Of a stretch of 64,000 bases of DNA, positions 33,933 to 41,064 are shown piece after piece. The stretch is from Lachnospiraceae bacterium XBD2001 (lineage in GTDB: Bacteria > Bacillota > Clostridia > Lachnospirales > Lachnospiraceae), in the NCBI GenBank assembly GCA_900116395.1, contig FPAN01000003.1:248001-312000 (forward strand), written 5' to 3'. The position numbers were made by a program, and so were the translations under genes. Under the pieces are notes generated by a model. The model was not told where the DNA came from. It saw nothing but the letters and a program-made list of their open reading frames with translations, and did no database searches. Positions within the stretch are counted from its first letter, which is position 1. Each line of letters opens with the position of its first letter.

Positions 33933-35027
33933 TTATTCTTGTAACGATGCAATGGCACGAAGCATTTCATCGTCAGTTACATCTTTATAAATCTTAGCAC
34001 AACCCAAGCCATCCAAAAGAATAAATTTCACGTGGTCGCCTTCCATCTTCTTATCGGATTTGGTTGCCTGTACAATCGCACCGGCATCCAAAGATAAGGT
34101 AAGCTTTGTCGGAAGTCCGAAGCGGTCAATCACTCGTAAGATACGCTGATAATCTTCCGTGGAAATCAAGCCTCTTTCTTTGGAAATATATCCTGCGGCA
34201 CACATACCTAAAGCTACGCACTGGCCATGAAGCAAACGAAAATCCGAGAGTTTTTCAATTGCATGTCCAATGGTATGCCCGAAATTCAAATGGGCACGAA
34301 TGCCTTGTTCCTTCGGATCTTCCTGTACCACCTGACGCTTGATATCGCAGCTGGTATAAATCAAAGACTCTAAGGTTGGAAGGTCCTTAGCAAGGATAGC
34401 ATCTGCATGCGCTTCCATCCAGTCGAAATAAGACAAATCCCGAATCAAACCATGCTTAATTACTTCACCCATTCCGGAAGCAAATTGCGCATCGGATAAG
34501 GTAAGAAGCGTTGTCGGTGCAATATAAACCAGTCGCGGCATATAGAATGCGCCAACCATATTCTTATAATTCAAAAAGTCGACACCGGTCTTCCCACCAA
34601 TGCTGGAATCTACCTGAGACAACAAGGTGGTTGGTACCTGAACGAAATCAATTCCGCGAAGATAAGTAGCCGCACCAAATCCGGTCATATCTCCAACGAC
34701 ACCACCGCCAAGAGCAATCAATAAGTCCTTTCGATCGAAGTGATTTTCGATTAATTCACGATATAACTTCTCAACATTGGTTAGTGTCTTTGAATTCTCA
34801 CCATTAGGGATTAAATATGTTATAACATGATTATATTTATCTGCAAGTGCTTCTTTCAAATCATTCAAGTAATACTTTCCTACCAAATCATCAGAGAAAA
34901 TGCAGATTTTACAAGATGTATCTCGTTTAATCTTCATTATATTTTCTACCACTTCTAATAGGTTATCTTTAAATATAATGTTATAGCATGGTTTATTTTC
35001 ATATAAAACCGTTAATTGATTTGGCAT
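33933..35027 (-). CDS. aroB: 3-dehydroquinate synthase
   Basis: AroB closes the ring of DAHP to 3-dehydroquinate, step two of the shikimate pathway, using NAD and a divalent metal. The 364-residue protein has the NAD-binding GGGVVGDMTGFGAATYLRG and the metal-binding histidine regions GEVIKHGLI and LNFGHTIGHAIE. No other shikimate genes are nearby; it lies between ylmH and lspA in a mostly cell-division and membrane run. Confidence 0.96.
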   Translation of the reverse strand: MPNQLTVLYENKPCYNIIFKDNLLEVVENIMKIKRDTSCKICIFSDDLVGKYYLNDLKEALADKYNHVITYLIPNGENSKTLTNVEKLYRELIENHFDRKDLLIALGGGVVGDMTGFGAATYLRGIDFVQVPTTLLSQVDSSIGGKTGVDFLNYKNMVGAFYMPRLVYIAPTTLLTLSDAQFASGMGEVIKHGLIRDLSYFDWMEAHADAILAKDLPTLESLIYTSCDIKRQVVQEDPKEQGIRAHLNFGHTIGHAIEKLSDFRLLHGQCVALGMCAAGYISKERGLISTEDYQRILRVIDRFGLPTKLTLSLDAGAIVQATKSDKKMEGDHVKFILLDGLGCAKIYKDVTDDEMLRAIASLQE

Positions 35028-35041
35028 TTTTGCTCATCCTT

Positions 35042-35821
35042 TCAGTCATACCATTGAAATGTAATCTTTTCTTTTCCTTTTTTCGTTTGCCCATCAAAGG
35101 ACAAAAATTGAAACTTTCCAATCCCACGAACCGATATTACATCCATGGGTTTTAATGAATAAGTGCCTCTGGATTCGATGCGCTCATTCACAAATACTTT
35201 CTCGCCACGAATCAAATCCGCAGCTTTGCCTCTGGAGAGACGACAGGCTTCCGCCAAAACAGCGTCCAAACGATTCGAAGCCACTTGCGCCGTCTGTAGA
35301 CGGAACTTTGGCTGATAATGGACTTCTCCAAGAGGAATCCGGATGCATCGCACTTCTGTATGGCGAATTCGTGTTACCTGATCTGTTAAAAACGAAGCTA
35401 TATTCTCCTTACAGAAGATTAAATAGGAATCCTCTAAGACAAGAATATCGCCTAAGAGCTGCCGTTCAATTCCCTGATTCATCAAGGCACCCAGCAAATC
35501 CCGATGGGTCAACTGCTCTGCGAATTTCGGATTCTTCGGAGTCACACGGATACAGCAAATCGGGAATGCCAACTGCTGCTCTTCTTCCGTAACGCCTTCA
35601 TAAAAAAGAGCATCAGGCAAAAATCCAATCACCTGACGCTCTGCAAATTCATATCCGCCAAAGGCAATATAAGAATCCTCCGGAAGGTTCATCGACCGAA
35701 ACAAATTCTTATCATTGAGATTCAAGAAGTCCGAATAGGTCACCATATAACGGTGCTCGGCCATGGATCTTAAATCCTCTAAGTGACGAAGCATGAATAG
35801 TTCTTCTTTTTGTTGATTCAT
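35042..35821 (-). CDS. ylmH: YlmH-like S4-domain RNA-binding protein
   Basis: The 259-residue protein has the YlmH layout: an N-terminal region with SYIAFGGYEFAERQVIGFLPD and FPICCIRVTPKNPKFAEQLTHRDLLGALM, then a C-terminal S4 domain (LDAVLAEACRLSRGKAADLI). YlmH of B. subtilis and S. aureus binds ribosomes and has been linked to rescue of obstructed 50S subunits, which would pair with RqcH elsewhere in this window. Start 35821 is chosen because the in-frame extension to 35881 overlaps sepF by about 60 nt. It directly follows sepF, as in the ylm cluster. Confidence 0.9.
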   Translation of the reverse strand: MNQQKEELFMLRHLEDLRSMAEHRYMVTYSDFLNLNDKNLFRSMNLPEDSYIAFGGYEFAERQVIGFLPDALFYEGVTEEEQQLAFPICCIRVTPKNPKFAEQLTHRDLLGALMNQGIERQLLGDILVLEDSYLIFCKENIASFLTDQVTRIRHTEVRCIRIPLGEVHYQPKFRLQTAQVASNRLDAVLAEACRLSRGKAADLIRGEKVFVNERIESRGTYSLKPMDVISVRGIGKFQFLSFDGQTKKGKEKITFQWYD

Positions 35822-35822
35822 A

Positions 35823-36320
35823 TTAGAAACCTGTCTGAATACCTGAGAAGTCGAACGCCTCCATAATACCCTGTAAGTCACCGGTAATATCTACGGAATG
35901 TGGCGTCAAAATGAAGATATAATTGCTAACCTTCTGTAAGTTGCCGTCGATTGCATAGCAAGCTCCGGAAATGAAATCGATGATTCTCTGTGCCAGAGCC
36001 AAGTCAATACCTTCCATATTCAGAATGACCGTACGCTCAGCCAACAAGGTCTCAGCGATTTCTCTGGTATCTTCAAAAGTGGTAGGCTTAATGACACAAA
36101 CCTTCATTCCGGCTCCGGAAGTTGTCTTCTTACCACCGCGCATTGGAGTAATATTCGCAAATGCACGTGGACGCTCCGGCTCTTCATCAGACTCTACGCG
36201 GGAAACCTTCTTGGAAGGCTTCACCTCTTCCTCTTCTTCTAAATCATCATACTCATCTTCGTAATCGTCGTCATCATCATTCAAGCGCATAACATCAAGA
36301 ATCTTGTCAAACATACCCAT
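35823..36320 (-). CDS. sepF: Cell division protein SepF
   Basis: SepF anchors FtsZ to the membrane and bundles its filaments. The 165-residue protein starts MGMFDKILDVMRLND, a typical amphipathic membrane-targeting helix, followed by a very acidic linker and the globular SepF domain from about residue 75 (VCVIKPTTFEDTREIAETLL, ILNMEGIDLALAQRIIDFISGACYAIDG). It is cotranscribed with ylmE upstream and ylmH downstream with 1-13 nt gaps. Confidence 0.95.
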   Translation of the reverse strand: MGMFDKILDVMRLNDDDDDYEDEYDDLEEEEEVKPSKKVSRVESDEEPERPRAFANITPMRGGKKTTSGAGMKVCVIKPTTFEDTREIAETLLAERTVILNMEGIDLALAQRIIDFISGACYAIDGNLQKVSNYIFILTPHSVDITGDLQGIMEAFDFSGIQTGF

Positions 36321-36332
36321 ATGGATTCTCCC

Positions 36333-37025
36333 CTACTTGTTATAGTTTCTTTCACCAAAAATACCGGTACCGACGCGAACCATGGTAGCACCTTCTTCAA
36401 TGGCCACCTCATAGTCTCCCGTCATACCCATGGACAAAATATCCATAGATACATTATCAATGTTTTCCTTTTCTATGTCAATAGAAAGGGCCTTTATTTT
36501 GCGGAAAAACGGGCGATTTTCTTCAGAATCCACAACATATGGTGCGATACACATCAAACCACGGATGCTTACACCGTCCAGGGAAGAAATCTCACGAACC
36601 AACTGCATGGTTTCCTCCGGGCGTACACCGAATTTGCTCTGTTCATCCGCAATATTCACCTCAATCAGGATTGGAACTACAACGCCGCGCTTCTTCGCCT
36701 GAATATTAATTTCTTCCGCCAGGCGGTAGCTGTCGACGGAATGGATCAAGCATACCTTATCGACGATATACTTTACCTTGTTACGCTGCAAATGGCCAAT
36801 CATATGCCACTGAATATCGGATGGAAGCTTGTCGTACTTGTCCATGATTTCCTGGACCTTGTTCTCACCGAAGTTCCGGCTGCCCCAGTCGTATGCTTCC
36901 TGCAGCATCTCTACCGGCTTGGTCTTGGTAACGGCAATCAATGTAACTTCATCGCGACTACGTCCTGCGCGCTTACAAGCTGCAGCAATATTGGCTTCTA
37001 CCTGTGTTAAATTTTCCTGTACCAT
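36333..37025 (-). CDS. ylmE: YggS/YlmE-family pyridoxal phosphate homeostasis protein
   Basis: This 230-residue, single-domain PLP-binding protein has no known catalytic activity but balances the PLP pool and amino-acid metabolism. The PLP lysine lies in LIAVTKTKPVE, and the C-terminal SMGMTGDYEVAIEEGATMVRVGTGIFG block binds the phosphate. I start at ATG 37025, which has GAGGTAAG 3-4 nt upstream, rather than the ATG at 37040 that overlaps the preceding gene. It begins the ylmE-sepF-ylmH run. Confidence 0.93.
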   Translation of the reverse strand: MVQENLTQVEANIAAACKRAGRSRDEVTLIAVTKTKPVEMLQEAYDWGSRNFGENKVQEIMDKYDKLPSDIQWHMIGHLQRNKVKYIVDKVCLIHSVDSYRLAEEINIQAKKRGVVVPILIEVNIADEQSKFGVRPEETMQLVREISSLDGVSIRGLMCIAPYVVDSEENRPFFRKIKALSIDIEKENIDNVSMDILSMGMTGDYEVAIEEGATMVRVGTGIFGERNYNK

Positions 37026-37029
37026 ATTC

Positions 37030-38415
37030 TTACCTCGCATATATCAAATCATTCTCATTAACCAAATTGCCCTGTAAAACAATATGATCGTATAAAGAAA
37101 CACCATACTGAGTTCCGGTATTAATCACGCAGTAATCCTCATTCTGATAGAGGATTTCAATCTGCTTAAATACCGCGTATCCCTTATTGACATTGTAAAC
37201 GCCCTGAAGCTCTGCAATATCATTGCCCACCTCATAGCGTTCATTGGAGTTCGCCTTGATCAACTGATCCCCGGTGGAAACATCTTCAGAATCAATATAG
37301 TAGGCATCCTCCGTCTCATAGTAAATCGTCGTCTCTCGGAACTCATTCCCGGTATCTGTAGCAACCAGAACACCCTTCGAATCCGAGTCATCGCTTCCGG
37401 CCATAAAATAGCCCTTCGGAACCACGAAGAATTGCTTGGATACAATAGCGGAATTCGGAATCTTAAGTCCCGAACGCTGTGCCAATAAGAGCTTCACGTA
37501 AAGGTATCTGGACTGCGCATAACGGTCAACGGAGTCATCCAGGAATAACACCAGATAATGGCTACCGCCAATCTCCCGTACTTCACAGGATGCCCATGTG
37601 GTAGCACCGTCCTCGCAAAATTCTACTTCGATGGCTGTGGTATCTGCCAGCTGTTCTACCAAATCATCCCCGATTGGAATCACTAAATTCCAATTATCTC
37701 CGGTTACTAACTTGTAAGCCGCATCCCCGGCCGCAACGGATTCTCTGGAACGCAGATTCACCGCAGACCACTGGGTCGGTTGAAACAGATCCGGCGTAAA
37801 GCTATCCAGGGTCACATCCTCATAGCCGTCGGTATAGAATACCACTGTTCCCGGAACCGTAGCATGATAGGTATAAAACAATTCCGCCGAGGACGCCGCA
37901 TCAATATCCGCACGGTAAGATTCCGTCATCTGTTGGGAATACAACTGCATCAAGGAATCCGACAGATTCGACTTGAAGGAATATACCTTCGAAAAACGAA
38001 GTCCGGAATAATCCCCTACGAAAGCAGAAACCTCATTGCGCATCGATAAAATATTTTCTTTGGAAATGGAATCCGGCTGGCCTTCCTTCTCGGTGAGTTT
38101 CTTCACCAAGGCGCCATCGGTATCCACGGAATAGATGGGACTCTTTACACCGACACGGCTGCCGTTCTTGCAATAATAGAACAAATACCCGTCCCGATCC
38201 GTAGGAACAATCATCTCCTGACGAATGGCCAGACCTTGATAGGTATCATTGGAAACAATGGTACCCTGGGTCACTTCATATATAGTAATGCTGTCTGTAG
38301 TGAGATATGTAAAGATGTGAAACAATACATAGATGAAGATAATAACACACAACACCGAACCGATATTCAGTTGAAACGGTCTACGAAACCGAACCACATT
38401 ATTATTCTTCTTCAA
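37030..38415 (-). CDS. HlyD-like membrane-anchored protein of the ylm/sepF cluster
   Basis: A basic N-terminus (KKNNNVVRFRRPFQ) and one membrane helix (about 18-40) precede a large extracellular part of about 420 residues. Automated annotation tends to call such proteins HlyD-family adaptors on the strength of segments like ILVPTDRDGYLFYY and GLKIPNSAIVSKQFFVV, but no exporter is encoded nearby. Its place before ylmE and sepF suggests an envelope or division role. The start is a TTG at 38415 with AGGAG 6 nt upstream; the upstream ATG at 38475 coincides with the -35 box of the promoter and cannot be transcribed from it. Confidence 0.78.
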   Translation of the reverse strand: MKKNNNVVRFRRPFQLNIGSVLCVIIFIYVLFHIFTYLTTDSITIYEVTQGTIVSNDTYQGLAIRQEMIVPTDRDGYLFYYCKNGSRVGVKSPIYSVDTDGALVKKLTEKEGQPDSISKENILSMRNEVSAFVGDYSGLRFSKVYSFKSNLSDSLMQLYSQQMTESYRADIDAASSAELFYTYHATVPGTVVFYTDGYEDVTLDSFTPDLFQPTQWSAVNLRSRESVAAGDAAYKLVTGDNWNLVIPIGDDLVEQLADTTAIEVEFCEDGATTWASCEVREIGGSHYLVLFLDDSVDRYAQSRYLYVKLLLAQRSGLKIPNSAIVSKQFFVVPKGYFMAGSDDSDSKGVLVATDTGNEFRETTIYYETEDAYYIDSEDVSTGDQLIKANSNERYEVGNDIAELQGVYNVNKGYAVFKQIEILYQNEDYCVINTGTQYGVSLYDHIVLQGNLVNENDLIYAR

Positions 38416-38446
38416 GATCTGCTCCTCAATCAAAAAGTCCTTATTT

Positions 38447-38475
38447 ATTCTAGCATTTTCGCAGGTAAAAAACAA
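38447..38475 (-). promoter_or_regulatory. Promoter of the HlyD-like/ylmE/sepF run
   Basis: On the minus strand TTGTTT (38470-38475), 17 nt ending in TGC (an extended -10), then TAGAAT (38447-38452). Transcription would start near 38440 and read into the TTG start at 38415. Confidence 0.65.
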
Positions 38476-38494
38476 CGAAAGCCCCGAAAATTCA

Positions 38495-38531
38495 ACAAAA
38501 AAGAGGTCGATGAATGTATCATCGACCTCTT
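38495..38531 (-). terminator. Terminator after rplT
   Basis: A 13-bp perfect stem AAGAGGTCGATGA / TCATCGACCTCTT (38501-38531), loop of 5 nt, followed on the minus strand by a run of six Ts. It separates the infC operon from the HlyD-like gene. Confidence 0.93.
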
Positions 38532-38549
38532 ATAAATTCAATCATTTAA

Positions 38550-38906
38550 TTAAGCAACCTTGCTCTTAGCAAGCTCTGCAAGAGATGCAAAACCTTCTGC
38601 ATCATTTACAGCCATCTCAGCTAACATCTTACGGTTCATCTCAACACCAGCAAGCTTCAAACCATACATGAACTTGCTGTAGGAAAGACCATTCAAACGA
38701 GCTGCAGCGTTGATACGAGCAATCCACAACTGACGATACTGTCTCTTCTTCTGCTTACGTCCAGCATATGCAGAAGTAAGTGCACGCATAACGGACTGCT
38801 TAGCAATACGATACTGCTTAGAACGTGCTCCTCTATAACCCTTAGCTAACTTTAATACACGATTATGCTTCTTCTTTGCGTTTAAACCGCCTTTAATTCT
38901 TGCCAT
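38550..38906 (-). CDS. rplT: 50S ribosomal protein L20
   Basis: L20 is an early-assembly 23S rRNA-binding protein and the likely autogenous repressor of its own operon. The 118-residue protein starts [26 protein letters not shown] and contains [15 protein letters not shown] and [10 protein letters not shown], all canonical. It is last in infC-rpmI-rplT, the universal order. Confidence 0.97.
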   Translation of the reverse strand: MARIKGGLNAKKKHNRVLKLAKGYRGARSKQYRIAKQSVMRALTSAYAGRKQKKRQYRQLWIARINAAARLNGLSYSKFMYGLKLAGVEMNRKMLAEMAVNDAEGFASLAELAKSKVA

Positions 38907-38935
38907 TTCAAATTCCTCCTAACTTCTAAATCACC

Positions 38936-39133
38936 TTAAGCGTAAGGCAAAACTTTCTTCATGTTCTTAACATTAGTTGCGTCGGTAATTGCCGGCTTTC
39001 TTAAGTTTCTCTTTCTCTTGGTGGTCTTCTTAGTAAGGATATGGCTCTTGAAAGCCTTAGCTCTCTTTAACTTACCTGTTCCTGTTACAGAAAAGCGCTT
39101 TGCAGCTGCTCTCTTAGTCTTAATCTTTGGCAT
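38936..39133 (-). CDS. rpmI: 50S ribosomal protein L35
   Basis: The 65-residue, strongly basic protein starts [24 protein letters not shown] and ends with the typical [11 protein letters not shown]. It lies between infC and rplT with 18- and 29-nt gaps and an AGGAGG upstream of its start. Confidence 0.97.
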   Translation of the reverse strand: MPKIKTKRAAAKRFSVTGTGKLKRAKAFKSHILTKKTTKRKRNLRKPAITDATNVKNMKKVLPYA

Positions 39134-39151
39134 AATTTAATTCCTCCTAAC

Positions 39152-39658
39152 TTATCGTTTCTCTGCCAGTATCATGCTGATACTTCTTCCTTCCACTTTG
39201 GAAGGCTTTTCCACTACTGCCACATCAGCAAGTGCGGTAGCAATATCGTCAAGGATATGCTTGCTTGCCTGCATATGTGCCATTTCACGGCCACGGAAAC
39301 GCAGTGTAATCTTCACTTTGTTACCCTTGGTAAGGAACTTACGTGCATTGTTCATCTTGGTGTTCAAATCGTTCTCCTCGATGTTCGGGGACAGACGAAT
39401 CTCTTTCACCTCAACGATTTTCTGCTTCTTCTTAGCTTCCTTCTCTTTACGGGCCAGCTCATAGCGATACTTACCGTAATCGATAATCTTGCAAACAGGT
39501 GGTTTTGCGTTCGGAGCAATCTTGACCAAGTCAAGTTCTGCTTCCTCAGCTAACTTCATAGCCTCTTTTGCTGACATAATTCCAAGCTGCTCACCGTCAG
39601 AACCGATCAAACGTACTTCCTTATCTCTGATCTGTTCATTAATCATTAAATCGCTAAT
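39152..39658 (-). CDS. infC: Translation initiation factor IF-3, AUU start
   Basis: IF-3 prevents premature subunit joining and checks start codons. The 168-residue protein (MSDLMINEQIRDKEVRLIG onward, with the initial ATT read as Met) has the N-terminal domain, the linker rich in Lys and the C-terminal domain (VKEIRLSPNIEENDL, VKITLRFRGREMAH). I choose the ATT at 39658 because a perfect GGAGG lies 8 nt upstream. ATT starts in infC are a known autoregulatory device: IF-3 discriminates against its own start codon. A later in-frame ATG at 39646 lacks a Shine-Dalgarno at the right distance. Confidence 0.9.
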   Translation of the reverse strand: MSDLMINEQIRDKEVRLIGSDGEQLGIMSAKEAMKLAEEAELDLVKIAPNAKPPVCKIIDYGKYRYELARKEKEAKKKQKIVEVKEIRLSPNIEENDLNTKMNNARKFLTKGNKVKITLRFRGREMAHMQASKHILDDIATALADVAVVEKPSKVEGRSISMILAEKR

Positions 39659-39803
39659 GGCTCTTACCTCCGTAACCATAAAAAAGTGGATAGGCAGACT
39701 ATCCACAATCAAAGAACACAATAAGAATATTGTGTAAAAATTGAACACTAAGTCGCCCGATTGCGCTTAGGTGAGAGTGGATACTCTACTTGTTTTTTAC
39801 AAC
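39659..39803 (-). ncRNA. L20-type leader of the infC-rpmI-rplT operon with attenuator hairpin
   Basis: The leader of about 145 nt contains the blocks GTAGAGTATCCACTCTCACC and GGCGACTTAGTGTTCA, which I recognise from L20 leaders of Firmicutes. Near its end GTGGATAG / CTATCCAC (39687-39707) forms an 8-bp stem with a 5-nt loop followed by TTTTTT (39681-39686), a classic terminator placed about 25 nt before the infC start. L20 binding would favour this terminator. Identification is by motif recall, not a covariance search. Confidence 0.82.
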
Positions 39804-39809
39804 GTCAAT

Positions 39810-39838
39810 AATATATCACAGCCCCACACGTGCGTCAA
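39810..39838 (-). promoter_or_regulatory. Promoter of the infC operon
   Basis: On the minus strand TTGACG (39833-39838), 17 nt, TATATT (39810-39815), placed so that the transcript starts at the leader. Confidence 0.8.
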
Positions 39839-39850
39839 CACTTTTCTTCC

Positions 39851-39888
39851 AAAAAGCAAGAGAGAATCACAAAAAATGTGATTCTCTC
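39851..39888 (-). terminator. Terminator of the orphan small-protein gene
   Basis: An 11-12-bp perfect stem GAGAGAATCACA / TGTGATTCTCTC (39860-39888) followed on the minus strand by TTGCTTTTT. It lies between the 64-residue gene and the infC promoter. Confidence 0.9.
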
Positions 39889-39936
39889 CTATCGTTAAAT
39901 AAACGACGATGCTCTAAGTATTGCGGGGAACAATGC

Positions 39937-40131
39937 TTAGTTTAGGGTCAAAACCCTCGAAATGGTGTGTGCTGCCTGTTTTTGTTTTACTTCATCACAG
40001 GCGTTTTTGAAGACCGTACCAAACTCATCCACGTCAACAGGCAGGACGTTCCTACGGTAGGAAGGCTGACTGCCGGTATCCGAATCAGAATTTGAGCGGT
40101 TCGTTGATGAAACCTTAAAATAGTTCTCCAT
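39937..40131 (-). CDS. Orphan 64-residue protein of unknown function
   Basis: The product starts MENYFKVSSTNRSNSDSDTG, with a Ser/Asn-rich first third, and continues PVDVDEFGTVFKNACDEVKQKQ, which looks helical. It has no signal peptide, membrane segment or motif I recognise. It is likely real because it has a promoter (TTGCCA-N17-TAATAT), an excellent AAGGAGGT 8 nt before ATG 40131, and a strong terminator. It is monocistronic between a HAD phosphatase and the infC operon. A longer frame starting at 40176 would swallow the ribosome-binding site. Confidence 0.72.
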   Translation of the reverse strand: MENYFKVSSTNRSNSDSDTGSQPSYRRNVLPVDVDEFGTVFKNACDEVKQKQAAHTISRVLTLN

Positions 40132-40196
40132 GGCAACGACCTCCTTGGTTGCTATTTCAACAGGTTCCCTTGGCACATGGGTGTGTGCCTATAAGT

Positions 40197-40225
40197 ATAT
40201 TAGCACCATATAGGGTTGTTGGCAA
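40197..40225 (-). promoter_or_regulatory. Promoter of the orphan small-protein gene
   Basis: On the minus strand TTGCCA (40220-40225), 17 nt, TAATAT (40197-40202). The resulting leader is about 60 nt. Confidence 0.68.
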
Positions 40226-40248
40226 GTACTTTCTACAACATATTGTGG

Positions 40249-41064
40249 TTATTTCATTAAAATAAATCGATCAATGACTTCCTTCATTCCGTCATGATTA
40301 TTGTCGTTGTTTGTAATGTAATCCGCATGGGCTTTGACCTCCTCATGTCCGTTACACATGCAAACTCCAAGGCCTGCAGCCTCAATCATAGAGATATCAT
40401 TGCGCTCGTCTCCACAGGCAATCACATCTCCTTGGTCCACTCCAAGCAAGTCAGCAAGCTTTAAACCGCCCACGCCTTTGCCGGAATCCAATCCAATGAA
40501 CTCCAGGAAGTACGGGGAAGAGAAAAAATAATGAAACCTTGCATCCAGATAAGCCTGATGCTCGTCACAGAACTTCTGCAAACGTGTAGGATTCTGATAA
40601 TCAATGGAAATCACCTTGTAGAGCTGTTCCGATTTCAAGTCATCTACGGACGCAAACACTTTGTAATCATCTCCGGAGATTCCGCGATAATTACGGAATT
40701 CCTCCGTCTCACGGGGAATTAAAAGTTCCCCTCTGTGATAGGTATGATTATAAATGTCCGCCTCACTCAGCATCTTCATCAAGGCAACCGCTTCAGATGC
40801 ATCCATAAAATGTTCGTAGAGAACCTTCTGCTCATACAAATCATAAATCAGGTTTCCCTGGTAACAAATCAGGTAACAATGCTTCCGATTCAACTCCAAT
40901 TGCTTGGCAACCTTCATACCGCCGGTTAAGGATCTTCCGGTACAAATGGCAAAATAATGCCCTGCCGCTAGCATCTCTTCAATTGCACGGCGATTTCCTT
41001 CGGAAATGGATTTGTCGGTGCAAAGTAAGGTGTCATCCAAATCCGTTAATAATAATTTTTTCAC
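40249..41064 (-). CDS. Cof-type HAD-superfamily phosphatase
   Basis: The 271-residue protein has the HAD nucleophile motif TDLDDTLL at residues 7-14, a C2B-type cap in the middle, and the late motifs GDERNDISMIEAAG and CNGHEEVKAHADYIT. Members dephosphorylate sugar phosphates, nucleotides or PLP; the substrate here is unknown. Its start overlaps the ppk1 stop in an ATGA, so it is coupled to ppk1. Confidence 0.88.
   Translation of the reverse strand: MKKLLLTDLDDTLLCTDKSISEGNRRAIEEMLAAGHYFAICTGRSLTGGMKVAKQLELNRKHCYLICYQGNLIYDLYEQKVLYEHFMDASEAVALMKMLSEADIYNHTYHRGELLIPRETEEFRNYRGISGDDYKVFASVDDLKSEQLYKVISIDYQNPTRLQKFCDEHQAYLDARFHYFFSSPYFLEFIGLDSGKGVGGLKLADLLGVDQGDVIACGDERNDISMIEAAGLGVCMCNGHEEVKAHADYITNNDNNHDGMKEVIDRFILMK

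Noticed and set aside
36321-37010. Plus-strand frame of 229 codons opposite ylmE
   Set aside because: Fully antisense to a recognisable PLP-homeostasis gene, with no promoter, ribosome-binding site or family resemblance.
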